NCBI RefSeq assembly: GCF_001518815.1
Contig: NZ_CP013987.1
Span: 3,060,501-3,124,500 of the forward strand
Length of the DNA stretch: 64,000 nucleotides
Direction of reading: 5' to 3'
DNA from: Pseudomonas oryzihabitans
GTDB taxonomy: Bacteria; Pseudomonadota; Gammaproteobacteria; Pseudomonadales; Pseudomonadaceae
Shown: positions 9,695-19,928 of the stretch, in pieces
Layout: every line of letters starts with the position of its first letter
Position numbering within the stretch: the first letter of the stretch is position 1
The notes under the pieces: model-generated
Seen by the model: the letters and a program-made list of their open reading frames with translations, nothing else
Told to the model about the DNA's origin: nothing
Database searches by the model: none
Made by a program: the position numbers and the translations under genes

Positions 9695-9866
9695 GGGTAG
9701 GGTTCCTTGACAGAGAGCGGTCATCATACGCAAAACCGGTCAAATCCTGTGCGTTCGCCGTGCATCTGCCCACGTTACTCATCGTATGACGACAATTGGT
9801 GGAGCTTGTGGCTGCAATAGTGGTCACAATGGGGGTATTCGCTGTTCGCTCGCAGGCTTTCTCTCC

Positions 9867-11483
9867 ATGACCGAAACCTCAACCGCTTCGTCTCCTGCAC
9901 CCTCCGCGCCTCAGATTGCGGAGCTGGGCAAGCGTCTCGGGCACAACGACGTCTTCTTCGCGGCCGTGAAGAAGACGCGTATGCCGATGATCGTGACGGA
10001 CCCGCATCAGCCGGACAATCCGATCATCTTCGCCAACGAGGCCTTCTTGCGCACCACCGGCTACGAGCTGGATGAAGTGATGGGCCGCAACTGCCGTTTC
10101 CTGCAGGGGCCTGATACCCGTCCGGAACACATCGCCGAAATCCGCAACGCCCTGCGCGAACACCGCGATTGCAATGTCGAGTTGCTGAACTACCGCAAGG
10201 ATGGCACCACCTTCTGGAATGCCCTCTTCATATCGCCGGTCCTCGACGCGGAAGGCACGCTCATCTACTACTTTGCCTCGCAATTGGATGTGTCCCGCCG
10301 CCGCGATGCCGAGGACGCCTTGCGCCAGTCGCAGAAGATGGAGGCGCTGGGCCAACTCACAGGCGGTATCGCCCACGATTTCAACAACCTGCTACAGGTG
10401 ATGGTTGGCTACCTGGACATCCTGCGAATCAATCTGAATCGTCCCGAATTGGACCGCGACAAGGCCAAGCGGCATGTCGACAACACCCGCGATGCGGTGA
10501 ATCGAGCCGCGACCCTGACGCAGCAGTTGCTGGCCTTCGCCCGCAAGCAGCGCCTGACCGGGCGTGCGGTGGACCTGAACAAGCTCATCGAAGCCGGCCA
10601 GGGACGTTTCTCGCAGGCGTTGGGCGCCCCCTTCCGCTTCATCTTCCGTCCCGCCCACAGTCTGTGGAATTGTCGCCTCGATCCAATCCAGCTGGAAACA
10701 GCGCTGCTCAACATCATCGACAACGCCCGCCTGGCCATGCTGGAGCGTGGTACCGGCACCCTGACCCTGGAAACCCTCAATGTAGAGGTCAATGGGCAGG
10801 ATCTGGCCCATGGTGGACTTTCCCAGGGACACTATGTCTGCATCGCCCTTACCGACACCGGATGTGGCATGTCCACCGATGTGCTCGGGCGTGCGCTGGA
10901 TCCCTTCTTCACTACCCGTGACGAGGGCCAGGGCAGCGGCCTGGGCCTGTCCATGGTCTATGGCTTTCTCAAGCAGTCGGGCGGTCTGGTCCGACTCTAT
11001 TCCGAAGTTGGGATAGGGACTTCGGTACGTCTCTACTTCCCGGTCTCGGAGGAGGAGGCACGCGAGCATCCGGCGCCGCTCCCTAGCCTGCACGAGGATG
11101 GCGGTGGCTCCGAAACGATTCTGGTGGTGGACGACCGCCCGGACGTGGCAGCCCTGGCCCAGGCCATCCTGGAAGAAACCGGCTATCAGGTGCTGGTCGC
11201 GCACAACGGGCAACAGGCTCTGGATATCCTCGCCCGTGAGCCTTCCATCGATCTGCTGTTCAGTGATCTGATCATGCCCGGCGGTATGAACGGCGTCATG
11301 CTGGCCAAGGAGGCGCAAAAGCGGCAACCGAACCTGCGTATCCTGCTCACCACCGGCTATGCCAACAATGCCCTGGACGTCGAAGAAGGCAATGGCGAGC
11401 GTTTTCCCATCCTCAACAAGCCCTATGGTCGCCAGGATTTGACCCGTTGGATTCGCCGCATGCTGGACGCCGAGCAGCCATGA
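9867..11483 (+). CDS. LOV-domain hybrid histidine kinase (blue-light sensor)
   Basis: The 538-residue protein contains a LOV domain (about 25-145) with the flavin-binding motif GRNCRFLQG, whose Cys76 forms the light-induced adduct. A histidine kinase core follows with phospho-acceptor His170 in GGIAHDFNN, an ATPase domain (about 275-395) with DTGCGM and GSGLGL motifs, and a C-terminal receiver with Asp467. The order and wording match the P. syringae LOV histidine kinase as I know it. The start was taken at MTETS to match that family. Its stop overlaps the next ATG, so exoD is translationally coupled. Its output partner is not evident. Confidence 0.93.
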   Translation: MTETSTASSPAPSAPQIAELGKRLGHNDVFFAAVKKTRMPMIVTDPHQPDNPIIFANEAFLRTTGYELDEVMGRNCRFLQGPDTRPEHIAEIRNALREHRDCNVELLNYRKDGTTFWNALFISPVLDAEGTLIYYFASQLDVSRRRDAEDALRQSQKMEALGQLTGGIAHDFNNLLQVMVGYLDILRINLNRPELDRDKAKRHVDNTRDAVNRAATLTQQLLAFARKQRLTGRAVDLNKLIEAGQGRFSQALGAPFRFIFRPAHSLWNCRLDPIQLETALLNIIDNARLAMLERGTGTLTLETLNVEVNGQDLAHGGLSQGHYVCIALTDTGCGMSTDVLGRALDPFFTTRDEGQGSGLGLSMVYGFLKQSGGLVRLYSEVGIGTSVRLYFPVSEEEAREHPAPLPSLHEDGGGSETILVVDDRPDVAALAQAILEETGYQVLVAHNGQQALDILAREPSIDLLFSDLIMPGGMNGVMLAKEAQKRQPNLRILLTTGYANNALDVEEGNGERFPILNKPYGRQDLTRWIRRMLDAEQP

Positions 11484-12112
11484 GTGACGAAGCCCTGGAG
11501 CGCGAGCCAGCCAGCTGTGACGCCGGGCAGGATGGCCCGGTGGATCTCCAGAGCTTCCTGGCCTGTCTCGAACGGGTGGGCAACAGTCCCGAGCAGGTGT
11601 CGGTCCAGCATCTGATCGATGCCATCGGCAGTCGCTCCTTCGGCCCCATGATCCTCTTGCCAGGCGTGCTGGCGATCTCGCCGCTGACCGGCATTCCCGG
11701 CATCGCCACGGCCATCGCCGTCTTCGTGATGCTGGTGAGTGCCCAGTTGCTGCTGGGACGCGACCATTTCTGGCTGCCGCGCTGGGTCCTGCAGCGCAAT
11801 GTCTCGCGCGGCAAGCTGCGCAAATCGCTGCGGCTGCTGCAGAAACCGGCGCGGTGGGTGGACAAGGTGGTCAGGTCACGCCTGCGGGTGCTCACCTCGC
11901 GACCGGCGCACTTCGTCACTGCCCTGCTCTGCATCCTCATCGCCGCGACCATGCCGGTGCTGGATCTGGTGCCCTTCGCCAACACCACGGCCGGTCTGGC
12001 CCTGACCTCCTTCGCCCTGTCGCTGATCGCCCGCGACGGACTGCTATTCCTCCTGGCGCTGGGCTTCTGCACCGGGATCGTCTGGTTCATCCTGGAGCTG
12101 TTGGTGTTTTGA
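11480..12112 (+). CDS. ExoD-family membrane protein
   Basis: ExoD proteins are inner-membrane proteins first linked to exopolysaccharide production and alkaline tolerance in rhizobia; their biochemical role is unknown. The 210-residue product has the ExoD pattern: a cytoplasmic start, then hydrophobic hairpins including FGPMILLPGVLAISPLTGIPG and a C-terminal pair of helices. The ATG overlaps the stop of the LOV kinase (ATGA), and its own stop overlaps the next start. The three genes therefore look like one operon. Confidence 0.85.
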   Translation: MSDEALEREPASCDAGQDGPVDLQSFLACLERVGNSPEQVSVQHLIDAIGSRSFGPMILLPGVLAISPLTGIPGIATAIAVFVMLVSAQLLLGRDHFWLPRWVLQRNVSRGKLRKSLRLLQKPARWVDKVVRSRLRVLTSRPAHFVTALLCILIAATMPVLDLVPFANTTAGLALTSFALSLIARDGLLFLLALGFCTGIVWFILELLVF

Positions 12113-13035
12113 GCGCTCGCCTGCCGCTGGTCTATCACGAGGACTACAGTCCGCCCTTCCCCGCCAGCCATCGCTTTCCGATGGATAAATTTCGCCTGCT
12201 GCACGAGCACCTGAGCGCGACCGGCATACTGGGCGCGGACAATTGGCAGCGCCCCGAGCCATGCCCAGACGCGCTGCTGGCCCTGGCACACGCGCCCGAC
12301 TACATCCAGGCCTTCCAGGCCGGCGAACTGGCACCACCGCTGCAGCGCCAGCTGGGCCTGCCCTGGAGCGAAGCCCTGGTGCGCCGCACCGTCCGCGCGG
12401 TGGGCGGCTCCTTGCTCACACTGGAGCTGGCGCTGCGGCATGGCCTGGCCTGCCACCTCGCCGGCGGCACTCACCATGCCCACCATGACTATCCAGCCGG
12501 CTTCTGCATCTTCAATGACCTGGCGATCCTGGCGCTGTCACTGCTGGAAAGTGGTCGGGCCGGGCGGGTACTGATCCTGGATTGCGACGTCCACCAGGGC
12601 GATGGCACGGCGCGCATTCTCGCCGAGGTCCCTGACGCCATCACCGTCTCGCTGCACTGCGCCACCAACTATCCGGCACGCAAGGCGCAAAGCGACTGGG
12701 ATATCCCGTTGCCACGCGGCCTGGACGACGCTGGCTATCTGCGGGTCCTCGACGACGCCCTGGGCTATCTGCTGCCCCTCCACCAGCCCGACGTGGTGCT
12801 CTACGACGCCGGGGTGGATGTGCATCGCGACGATGCCCTGGGGTATCTGGCGCTCACCGACGCCGGCCTCGCGGCTCGTGATGGCCTGGTCTTGCGACGC
12901 TGCCTGGCGGCGGATATACCGGTGGCAGGGGTGATCGGCGGCGGCTACTCGGCCGATCGCACCGCCCTGGCCCGCCGCCACGGGATCCTGCACCACACGG
13001 CGACCCAGGTCTGGCATGAGCTGGGCCTGAACTGA
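12109..13035 (+). CDS. Histone-deacetylase-family amidohydrolase
   Basis: Bacterial members of this zinc-dependent family remove acetyl or larger acyl groups from amines or acetoin-related substrates. The 308-residue protein shows the active-site pair in GGTHHAHHDYPAGFCIFND, the zinc ligands in DCDVHQGDGT, the third ligand in YDAGVDVHRDD and the glycine loop GGGY. There is no ATG at the conserved N-terminus. The TTG at 12109 overlaps the exoD stop, with GGAG 11 bases upstream, and gives the start LPLVYHEDY expected for the family. The true substrate cannot be read from sequence. Confidence 0.88.
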   Translation: MSARLPLVYHEDYSPPFPASHRFPMDKFRLLHEHLSATGILGADNWQRPEPCPDALLALAHAPDYIQAFQAGELAPPLQRQLGLPWSEALVRRTVRAVGGSLLTLELALRHGLACHLAGGTHHAHHDYPAGFCIFNDLAILALSLLESGRAGRVLILDCDVHQGDGTARILAEVPDAITVSLHCATNYPARKAQSDWDIPLPRGLDDAGYLRVLDDALGYLLPLHQPDVVLYDAGVDVHRDDALGYLALTDAGLAARDGLVLRRCLAADIPVAGVIGGGYSADRTALARRHGILHHTATQVWHELGLN

Positions 13036-13047
13036 ACGGGAGTTTTC

Positions 13048-13821
13048 ATGAGCAAGACCGCCAAGACATCCGAATCCAGCCAGGCACGCCTGGCCGTGCT
13101 GATCGACGCTGACAACGCACCCGCCGCCATCGTCGACGGGCTCATGGCCGAGATCGCCCGCTTCGGCGTGGCCAGCGTCAAGCGCATCTATGGCGACTGG
13201 ACCCAGCCGCAACTGAACAGCTGGAAGAAGGTGCTGCTCGACCATTCCATCCAGCCGGTGCAGCAATTCGGCTACACCAAGGGCAAGAACGCTACCGACA
13301 GCGCCCTGATCATCGACGCCATGGACTTGCTCTACACCCGGCGCTTCGATGGTTTCTGCCTGGTCTCCAGCGACAGCGACTTCACCCGCCTGGCCGCGCG
13401 ACTGCGCGAGGAAGGGCTGACGGTCTATGGCTTCGGCGAGGAGAAGACGCCGGATCCCTTCGTCTCGGCGTGCGACAGATTCATCTACACCGAAATCCTC
13501 AGGTCCAAGCCACGCGAGGAAAATCGCGAGACGACGCCTGCCGACAAGCCCGCCAGCAGCAACCGCGGCAAGCCCAAGTTGAGCGCCATCCTCAAGCTCA
13601 TCGAACAGGCGGTGGAAGATGCCTCCGACGAAGGCGGCTGGGCGAATTTGGGGCTGGTCGGTACCAACCTGGGCAAGGTGCGTCCGGACTTCGATGCCCG
13701 CCTCTATGGGCATCGCAAGTTCAGCGGCCTGGTAAAGGCCCATGGCGATCGATTCGAGGTTCAGGAACGGGATCCCGCCGATGGCAGCGCCGGCAAGGCC
13801 GTCTACATCCGCAACCGCTGA
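13048..13821 (+). CDS. NYN/PIN-like ribonuclease with C-terminal OST-HTH (LOTUS) domain
   Basis: The N-terminal NYN domain (about 14-150) has the acidic metal-binding residues typical of these RNases: Asp20 and Asp22 in LIDADNAP, Asp84 and Asp90 in NATDSALIIDAMD, and Asp109/Asp111 in SSDSDF. A charged linker leads to a winged OST-HTH/LOTUS-like domain (about 175-255), a proposed RNA-binding module. The gene follows the deacetylase-like gene after 12 bases, with GGGAG before its ATG. It is 257 residues and intact. Its RNA target is unknown. Confidence 0.85.
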   Translation: MSKTAKTSESSQARLAVLIDADNAPAAIVDGLMAEIARFGVASVKRIYGDWTQPQLNSWKKVLLDHSIQPVQQFGYTKGKNATDSALIIDAMDLLYTRRFDGFCLVSSDSDFTRLAARLREEGLTVYGFGEEKTPDPFVSACDRFIYTEILRSKPREENRETTPADKPASSNRGKPKLSAILKLIEQAVEDASDEGGWANLGLVGTNLGKVRPDFDARLYGHRKFSGLVKAHGDRFEVQERDPADGSAGKAVYIRNR

Positions 13822-13832
13822 CGCCGTCCCGC

Positions 13833-13855
13833 TTGCCCGGCTCTGGACCGGGCAA
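13833..13855 (+). terminator. Probable terminator hairpin after the NYN gene
   Basis: A perfect 8-bp stem (TTGCCCGG / CCGGGCAA) with a seven-base loop lies 11 bases after the stop. It lacks a T-tract, so it may be a weak or Rho-assisted terminator. Confidence 0.45.
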
Positions 13856-13975
13856 TGGCAGCGAAAGCCGGTGATCGGTCGCCATCAAGGTGCCATACCA
13901 TCGGTCTGACGTTGCGGAACCGCTCGGCTGGCGGCGGCCTCCACCTCTAGGTAAACGCTACCAACGGAGACCGCC

Positions 13976-15217
13976 ATGCGAGCCTTGACCTACCACGGTG
14001 CCCACGATGTCCGTGTCGATACCGTACCTGATCCGACCATCCAGGATGCCGACGACATCGTCCTGCGGGTAACCGCCACGGCCATCTGCGGCTCGGACCT
14101 GCACCTGTATCGCGGCAAGATTCCCACGGTCGAGCATGGCGATATCTTCGGCCACGAGTTCATGGGCGTCGTCGAGGAAACCGGGCCGGCCGTCACCGCG
14201 GTCCAGAAGGGCGACCGGGTGGTGATTCCCTTCGTCATCGCCTGCGGCAGCTGCTTCTTCTGCAACCAGGATCTCTACGCGGCCTGCGAGACCACCAATA
14301 CCGGACGCGGCGCCATTCTCAACAAGAAGCAGATCCCGCCGGGCGCGGCGCTGTTCGGCTTCAGCCATCTCTACGGTGGCGTACCGGGTGGCCAGGCCGA
14401 ATACGTGCGCGTACCCAAGGCCAATACCGGCCCCTTCAAGGTGCCCGGCACCCTCGCTGACGAAAAGGTGCTGTTCCTTTCCGATATCCTGCCCACCGCC
14501 TGGCAGGCCGTGCTCAACACCGGCATTGGCCAGGGTTCGAGCATCGCCATCTATGGCGCCGGACCGGTCGGCCTGCTGTCGGCCGCCTGCGCGCGGATGC
14601 TGGGTGCCGACCGTATCTTCATGGTCGACCACCACCCCTACCGCCTGGCCTATGCCCAGCAGACCTATGGCGTGATCCCGATCAATTTCGACGAGGACGA
14701 CGATCCGGCGGCCACCATCATCGAGCAGACCCCCGGCAAGCGGGGCGTGGACGGAGTCGTGGATGCCGTGGGCTTCGAGGCCAAGGGCAGCACCACCGAG
14801 ACCATTCTCGCCAACCTCAAGCTGGAAGGCAGCAGTGGTAAGGCCCTGCGCCAGTGCATCGCGGCCGTACGACGCGGTGGCACCGTAAGTGTCCCCGGGG
14901 TCTATGCCGGCTTCATCCATGGCTTTCTGTTCGGCGACGCCTTCGACAAGGGCCTGACCTTCAAGATGGGTCAGACCCACGTCCAGCGCTATCTGCCGGA
15001 ATTGCTGGAACATATCGAGCGCGGCGATCTCGCCCCCGAGGCGATCATCACCCACCGGATGTCCCTGGAGCAGGCGGTCGAAGGCTACAAGATCTTCGAC
15101 AAGAAGCAGGAAGACTGTCGCAAGGTGATCCTCACGCCCGGCCGGACCGAGCCACTGGTGCCCGAGCGCCTGGAGGAGCCCTTGGCAGCGCCACTGGGCC
15201 AAGCCGGCGTGGTCTAA
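13976..15217 (+). CDS. Zinc-dependent alcohol/formaldehyde dehydrogenase-like protein
   Basis: The 413-residue protein belongs to the medium-chain zinc dehydrogenases. It has the catalytic zinc motifs [10 protein letters not shown] and GHEFMG, a structural zinc loop [15 protein letters not shown] and the nucleotide-binding motif [10 protein letters not shown]. The long insert in the cofactor domain resembles the glutathione-independent formaldehyde dehydrogenase group, but the specific substrate cannot be fixed. The ATG has GGAG upstream. It appears monocistronic; the next gene has its own -10-like sequence. The tail beyond about residue 390 is divergent. Confidence 0.85.
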   Translation: MRALTYHGAHDVRVDTVPDPTIQDADDIVLRVTATAICGSDLHLYRGKIPTVEHGDIFGHEFMGVVEETGPAVTAVQKGDRVVIPFVIACGSCFFCNQDLYAACETTNTGRGAILNKKQIPPGAALFGFSHLYGGVPGGQAEYVRVPKANTGPFKVPGTLADEKVLFLSDILPTAWQAVLNTGIGQGSSIAIYGAGPVGLLSAACARMLGADRIFMVDHHPYRLAYAQQTYGVIPINFDEDDDPAATIIEQTPGKRGVDGVVDAVGFEAKGSTTETILANLKLEGSSGKALRQCIAAVRRGGTVSVPGVYAGFIHGFLFGDAFDKGLTFKMGQTHVQRYLPELLEHIERGDLAPEAIITHRMSLEQAVEGYKIFDKKQEDCRKVILTPGRTEPLVPERLEEPLAAPLGQAGVV

Positions 15218-15272
15218 GAGACTAGCACCTCGCGTACAATGGCGGCCTTTCCGTAGTCTCCTGGATGCCGCC

Positions 15273-16505
15273 ATGCCGCTCTCCCCTTCCACCCCTGCCG
15301 TCGCTGTCATCGGGGGTGGCCCCGCCGGTCTGATGGCGGCCGAGACCCTGGCCGCAGCCGGCATGCCTGTCGACCTCTTCGATGCCATGCCCTCCGTCGG
15401 CCGCAAGTTCCTGCTGGCAGGCGTGGGCGGTATGAACATCACCCATGCTGAAGAGCAGGCAGCGTTCCGTCAGCGATACCGTGAGCGCAAAAGCCAGGTA
15501 GGCGTCTGGCTCGATACCTTCGACAGCGACGCCTTGCGCGCCTGGATCCATGAGCTGGGCATCGAGACCTTCGTCGGCACCTCGGGGCGGGTGTTTCCCG
15601 CCGACATGAAGGCCGCGCCCCTGCTGCGCGCCTGGCTACATCGCCTGCGTGACCAAGGGGTGCGGATCCATACCCGCAGCCGTTGGCTCGGCTGGGACAC
15701 CGAAGGCCGGCTACGCCTCGCCACTCCAGAAGGTGAACGGCTGTTGCAACCACAAGCCTGCGTCTTGGCGCTGGGCGGCGGCAGTTGGCCACGCCTGGGC
15801 TCGGATGGCGCCTGGCAAACCCTGCTGGCCTCGCGCGGCATCGAATTGCGCCTACTGGAACCGGCCAACTGCGGTTTCGAGGTAAAGGGCTGGAGCGATT
15901 TTCTCAAGACCCGCCATGCCGGCGCGCCGATCAAGCCCGCCGCCCTGGCCTTGCCCGGCCAGCCAGCGCGCCAGGGCGAATTCGTCCTGACCGATGCCGG
16001 GATCGAAGGCAGCCTGGTCTACGCGCTAGCTGCCGAGATCCGTACGGCCATCGACCGCGACGGCCAGGCGACCCTGAGCCTGGATCTGGCACCCCAGCGC
16101 AACCTGGCCGAACTGGACCGGGCCCTTTGCAGACCCCGTGGCAGCCAGTCCCTTGCCAACCATCTGCGGCGCCATGCCGGAATCGACGGCGCCCGAGCCG
16201 CCCTGCTTCGCGAGCTGGCTCCGGCCGAGGCCTTCCAGGACATGACCCGGCTGGCCCAGGCCTGCAAGGCCGTGCCCCTCACCGTGGTCCGACCGCGCCC
16301 CCTGGCGGAAGCCATCAGCAGCGCTGGCGGCGTGCCCCTGGAGGCGCTGGACGACGGCCTGATGCTACGGCAATTGCCGGGGGTCTTCTGTGCCGGCGAG
16401 ATGCTTGATTGGGAAGCTCCCACGGGCGGCTATCTGCTCACCGCCTGCTTCGCCAGTGGTCGGGCAGCGGGCCAGGGCGTGTTGCGCTGGCTGGCCGGCC
16501 GCTAG
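15273..16505 (+). CDS. HI0933/YhiN-like flavoprotein (TIGR03862-type)
   Basis: This 410-residue FAD protein has an N-terminal Rossmann motif GGGPAGLMAAE at 14-24, the conserved GRKFLLAGVGGMN block, a GGGSWPRLGSDG segment and the C-terminal FAD-binding stretch FCAGEMLDWEAPTGGY. Such proteins are predicted NAD(P)/FAD-dependent oxidoreductases whose reaction is not established. The start ATG lies 55 bases after the dehydrogenase gene; a TACAAT at 15235 may be a -10 element, but no good -35 is seen. It converges with the PhoD-like gene with only 2 bases between the stops. Confidence 0.85.
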   Translation: MPLSPSTPAVAVIGGGPAGLMAAETLAAAGMPVDLFDAMPSVGRKFLLAGVGGMNITHAEEQAAFRQRYRERKSQVGVWLDTFDSDALRAWIHELGIETFVGTSGRVFPADMKAAPLLRAWLHRLRDQGVRIHTRSRWLGWDTEGRLRLATPEGERLLQPQACVLALGGGSWPRLGSDGAWQTLLASRGIELRLLEPANCGFEVKGWSDFLKTRHAGAPIKPAALALPGQPARQGEFVLTDAGIEGSLVYALAAEIRTAIDRDGQATLSLDLAPQRNLAELDRALCRPRGSQSLANHLRRHAGIDGARAALLRELAPAEAFQDMTRLAQACKAVPLTVVRPRPLAEAISSAGGVPLEALDDGLMLRQLPGVFCAGEMLDWEAPTGGYLLTACFASGRAAGQGVLRWLAGR

Positions 16506-16507
16506 CG

Positions 16508-18400
16508 TCAGGCCGGGCGCTCGACGAACTCGGTGGCTGGGGAGCCATTGGCATTGTGCTGGCGGATCACCGCCGGGCGCCCTTCCTCATCCAGTAGCAC
16601 CTGGCCGATACCGGCCCCGTTCCACAGGCGCTCGCCAGCCTCGCGGCGGTCCGGCAGACGCGGCTGCAACTCCCAGCGCCGTCGCTTGGTGAAGCCGTTG
16701 AGGGGCGACCAGGGCGCATAGAGCCAGCGATTGAGCCTGTCCAGGGTCGCCAGCAGACGCGGCGGAAACTCGTTCTTGATACCGCTGCTGGTGATCTGCC
16801 ACAGCCGTGGCTCGCCGCGCCTGTCGCGAATACGGATGTCGTAGGCGAAGGAATAGTGGACATCGCCCGAGAGCACCACATAGTTGCCCGGGGTACGGCG
16901 ATGGCGAAAGATATTGAGCATGGTCTTGGCGGCACCGGGGTGGGCCATCCAGTTCTCGGCATCCACCATCAGCGGCTGGCCGAACCAGGTGAAGATCCGC
17001 TGCACCGCCTCGATCAGCTTGACGCCGAACATGGGCGCGGCCGAGACGATCACCGCCGAGGGATGATCCAGCAGCTCCTGCTGCAGTTCGCACAGGGCTT
17101 CCCAATCCATCAGCCCCGAGGGGTGCCCCAGACGCCGCTCGCTGCGCCAGCGGCGGGTACGGGTGTCCAGCACGATCAGTGGCGGTTCGGTCTTGAGCAC
17201 ATAGTGCCAGCCCTGGAAACGCAAGAGGTCGTCGATGCAGGCATTCTGCGTCTGGCAATCCAGCCAGCCGTCTTCGGCGGCCGTGGCCAGTAGCCGATCG
17301 GCCGCCGCCAGGGGTTTGGCCACCGACTCGGGCGCGTTGCCCCAGGCTTGGCAGAGGAGATAGGCCAGCAGGGCATTGCCGATGATCCGGCGGGAGAACG
17401 GATGACCATAGGCGGTCTCCTCCCAGCGCGCCGATAGATTCCAGTCGTCGGTGACATCGTGATCATCGAAGATCATCAAGGTCGGCACTCCGGCCAGGGC
17501 CCGCGCCGCCTGGGGCAGCGTCGCGACGAAAGCCCTTATGCACTCCGATTCGGCCGCGTACCGCTCGCGGTCCTTGTCGTCGAGCACGGGTGGCACGACC
17601 TCGATCAGGGTCCAGGGCGTCGGCGACCAGCTGAGCAGGTACAGCGCCAGCACCTCGCTCAGGGTCACCAGATGATTGTGGGCATTGGTGGAGGTGAAGA
17701 TCGGCTTTTCCACCCCACCGAAGAAGCGCTCGCGCAGCGCCCGATTGGACTTGAAGGCCGGCAGCAGGTCTTCGCGGTGATAGAGGTTGGCGGCATGGGC
17801 CATCAGCGCATCGCTGTCTGCCACCACGGCGCCTTCGAGACATTCGCCATAAAGGCCGAGGCGCCGGATCAGCGCCTGTACGGCCAGCAGCATGGGGCCG
17901 GCCACGTCGTCGGCATAGACCTGGTCACCGGTGAGCAACAGCGCCGCCGGCCGCTCCTCGGGCGTCGCACAGTCCTGCAGCAGGCGATCGACCGCGACCA
18001 AGCCATCGGCCGAGGAGTGATGGGGCTTGCGACAGGATCCGTGGAGCAGATGATCGAAGCGGGCGCGCAGGACCAGGCGTGGCAGGTCGCCGTTGGCCGA
18101 AAGCAGATGCGGCGCCCAGTCGCGGATCCCGCCCGCGCTTAATTGCAGGTCGTATTGGATGAAGGTATCCAGCGGCAGCTCGATCTCGGGCCTGACGTCC
18201 AGCAACTGCAGATAGGCCTGCTCACCCAGGCGCAGGCACTGAACCTCGCTCTGTATCCCCCACTCGGCTTCACCCTGCCAAAGCCGCGGCACAGGTGTCT
18301 CGGTGGTGGTGGTCACCAGCCAGAGCAGCAACCGGGACGACTCGACCCGGCGCAACAGCGGACCGGCCAGTACCGGGGGCAAGGCAGAGGTATCGCTCAT
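16508..18400 (-). CDS. PhoD-like alkaline phosphatase/phosphodiesterase family protein
   Basis: The protein has 630 residues and the metallophosphatase signatures of the PhoD family: LLTGDQVYADD at about 165, IFDDHDVTDDWN in the middle and LSGDVHYSF near the C-terminus. No signal peptide or Tat motif is visible, so it probably works in the cytoplasm, unlike classical secreted PhoD. The ATG at 18400 has a strong AGGAGAG site upstream; an earlier in-frame start is disfavoured. It is transcribed divergently from rhlE. The substrate is unknown. Confidence 0.82.
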   Translation of the reverse strand: MSDTSALPPVLAGPLLRRVESSRLLLWLVTTTTETPVPRLWQGEAEWGIQSEVQCLRLGEQAYLQLLDVRPEIELPLDTFIQYDLQLSAGGIRDWAPHLLSANGDLPRLVLRARFDHLLHGSCRKPHHSSADGLVAVDRLLQDCATPEERPAALLLTGDQVYADDVAGPMLLAVQALIRRLGLYGECLEGAVVADSDALMAHAANLYHREDLLPAFKSNRALRERFFGGVEKPIFTSTNAHNHLVTLSEVLALYLLSWSPTPWTLIEVVPPVLDDKDRERYAAESECIRAFVATLPQAARALAGVPTLMIFDDHDVTDDWNLSARWEETAYGHPFSRRIIGNALLAYLLCQAWGNAPESVAKPLAAADRLLATAAEDGWLDCQTQNACIDDLLRFQGWHYVLKTEPPLIVLDTRTRRWRSERRLGHPSGLMDWEALCELQQELLDHPSAVIVSAAPMFGVKLIEAVQRIFTWFGQPLMVDAENWMAHPGAAKTMLNIFRHRRTPGNYVVLSGDVHYSFAYDIRIRDRRGEPRLWQITSSGIKNEFPPRLLATLDRLNRWLYAPWSPLNGFTKRRRWELQPRLPDRREAGERLWNGAGIGQVLLDEEGRPAVIRQHNANGSPATEFVERPA

Positions 18401-18477
18401 GGGCTCTCCTGTGGACGCAGAACTGACCACTATGCCGCGTCCGGATTCAGCCCGCAGCCGCCGCCTGGCTACAAAGT

Positions 18478-18506
18478 TTGAGCCCGCATCACAGTCGGCC
18501 TAGAAT
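18478..18506 (+). promoter_or_regulatory. Sigma-70 promoter of rhlE
   Basis: TTGAGC and TAGAAT are spaced by 17 bases and lie 33 bases before the ATG of the helicase gene. Both hexamers match the consensus well. Confidence 0.65.
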
Positions 18507-18538
18507 TCGCTCCCTTTTCGTCGCCATCCGGGCCTGTC

Positions 18539-19855
18539 ATGACCTTTGCCGACCTCGGCCTCATCGATCCGCTGCTGCAGGCGCTCGCCGCCCTGGAGCA
18601 CAGCTCCCCCACTCCCATCCAGCGCCAGGCCATCCCGGCGGTGCTGGCCGGACGCGATCTGCTGGCCGCGGCCCAGACCGGTACCGGCAAGACCGGCGCC
18701 TTCGGGCTGCCGCTCTTGCAGCGACTGGTGCAGGAAGGTCCGGCGGTGACGCCCAACCATATCCGTGCGCTGATCCTCACACCTACCCGCGAACTGGCCG
18801 AGCAGGTCCATGCCAGCCTGCATGACTATGCCCGGCACCTGCCGCTGCGCACCGCGGTGGCCTATGGTGGCGTGAGCATCAATCCGCAGATGATGAAACT
18901 GCGCAAGGGTGTCGATGTACTGGTGGCGACCCCGGGTCGCCTGCTCGACCTGTTCAGCCAGAACGCCGTGCGCTTCGATCAGGTGCAGCTGCTGGTGCTG
19001 GATGAAGCCGATCGCATGCTCGACCTCGGCTTTTCCCGCCAACTGGGCGAGCTGTTCGTCATGCTGCCGCGCAAGCGCCAGACCCTGCTGTTCTCGGCGA
19101 CCTTCTCCGACGCCGTGCGCCAATTGGCCGCTCCGGTACTGCGCGATCCCCAGACCATCGACGTCAGCCCGCGCAACACGGCTGCCGTGACCGTCAAGCA
19201 GTGGGTCGTGCCGGTGGACAAGAAGCGCAAGACCGAACTCTTCCTGCACCTCTATCGCAGCGGTCCTCGCCAGCAGGTGCTGGTGTTCGCCAAGACGCGC
19301 AAGGGCGTGGAACAACTGGTGGAGGTGCTGCAGGCCGAAGGCCTGGCGGCGGAGTCCATCCATGGTGACAAGCCCCAGCCGGCGCGGCTGCGCGCCCTCG
19401 CCCGCTTCAAGGCTGGCGAGGCGGATATCCTGGTCGCCACCGACGTGGCCGCCCGCGGCCTGGACATCCAGGACCTACCCCTGGTGGTCAACCTGGACCT
19501 GCCCATCGTCGCCGAGGATTACGTGCATCGCATTGGCCGGACCGGCCGCGCGGGCAACCAGGGCCAGGCGGTTTCGCTGGTCTGCGCCGATGAAGTGGAC
19601 CAACTGGCGGCCATCGAGACCCTCATCGGCCAGGTCCTGCCGCGCCGCGACGAACCGGACTTCATCCCCGATCACCGTGTTCCGGAAACCCGGCCCAACG
19701 GGCTGGTGGTGAAAAAGCCCAAGAAGCCGAAAAAGCCCAAGGTCGGCGCACCGGTGTCCGACAAGCCGCTGGGGCGCTGGGTGGAAGATGGCAAGCCCAA
19801 GGTCAAGTCGGTGCGTAAGTCACCCGGCTTCGGCAAGGCGCGCAAGAAGCCCTGA
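18539..19855 (+). CDS. rhlE: DEAD-box RNA helicase RhlE
   Basis: RhlE-type helicases unwind RNA in ribosome assembly and RNA decay. All core motifs are present in the 438-residue protein: the Q motif PTPIQRQAIP, AQTGTGKT, PTRELA, DEADRMLDLGF, SAT and HRIGRTGRAG. A basic C-terminal tail with repeated KKPKKPK units (about 390-438) is likely to bind RNA. It has its own promoter. The ribosome-binding site is weak, which with the close promoter suggests a very short leader. A repeat region follows the stop. Confidence 0.92.
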   Translation: MTFADLGLIDPLLQALAALEHSSPTPIQRQAIPAVLAGRDLLAAAQTGTGKTGAFGLPLLQRLVQEGPAVTPNHIRALILTPTRELAEQVHASLHDYARHLPLRTAVAYGGVSINPQMMKLRKGVDVLVATPGRLLDLFSQNAVRFDQVQLLVLDEADRMLDLGFSRQLGELFVMLPRKRQTLLFSATFSDAVRQLAAPVLRDPQTIDVSPRNTAAVTVKQWVVPVDKKRKTELFLHLYRSGPRQQVLVFAKTRKGVEQLVEVLQAEGLAAESIHGDKPQPARLRALARFKAGEADILVATDVAARGLDIQDLPLVVNLDLPIVAEDYVHRIGRTGRAGNQGQAVSLVCADEVDQLAAIETLIGQVLPRRDEPDFIPDHRVPETRPNGLVVKKPKKPKKPKVGAPVSDKPLGRWVEDGKPKVKSVRKSPGFGKARKKP

Positions 19856-19928
19856 GGATTGGGGTGGCGGACAAGGCTGCGCCGTTGTCCACCCTATGGG
19901 ATTGGCGGTGGAGCGGCGGTAGAGGGTG

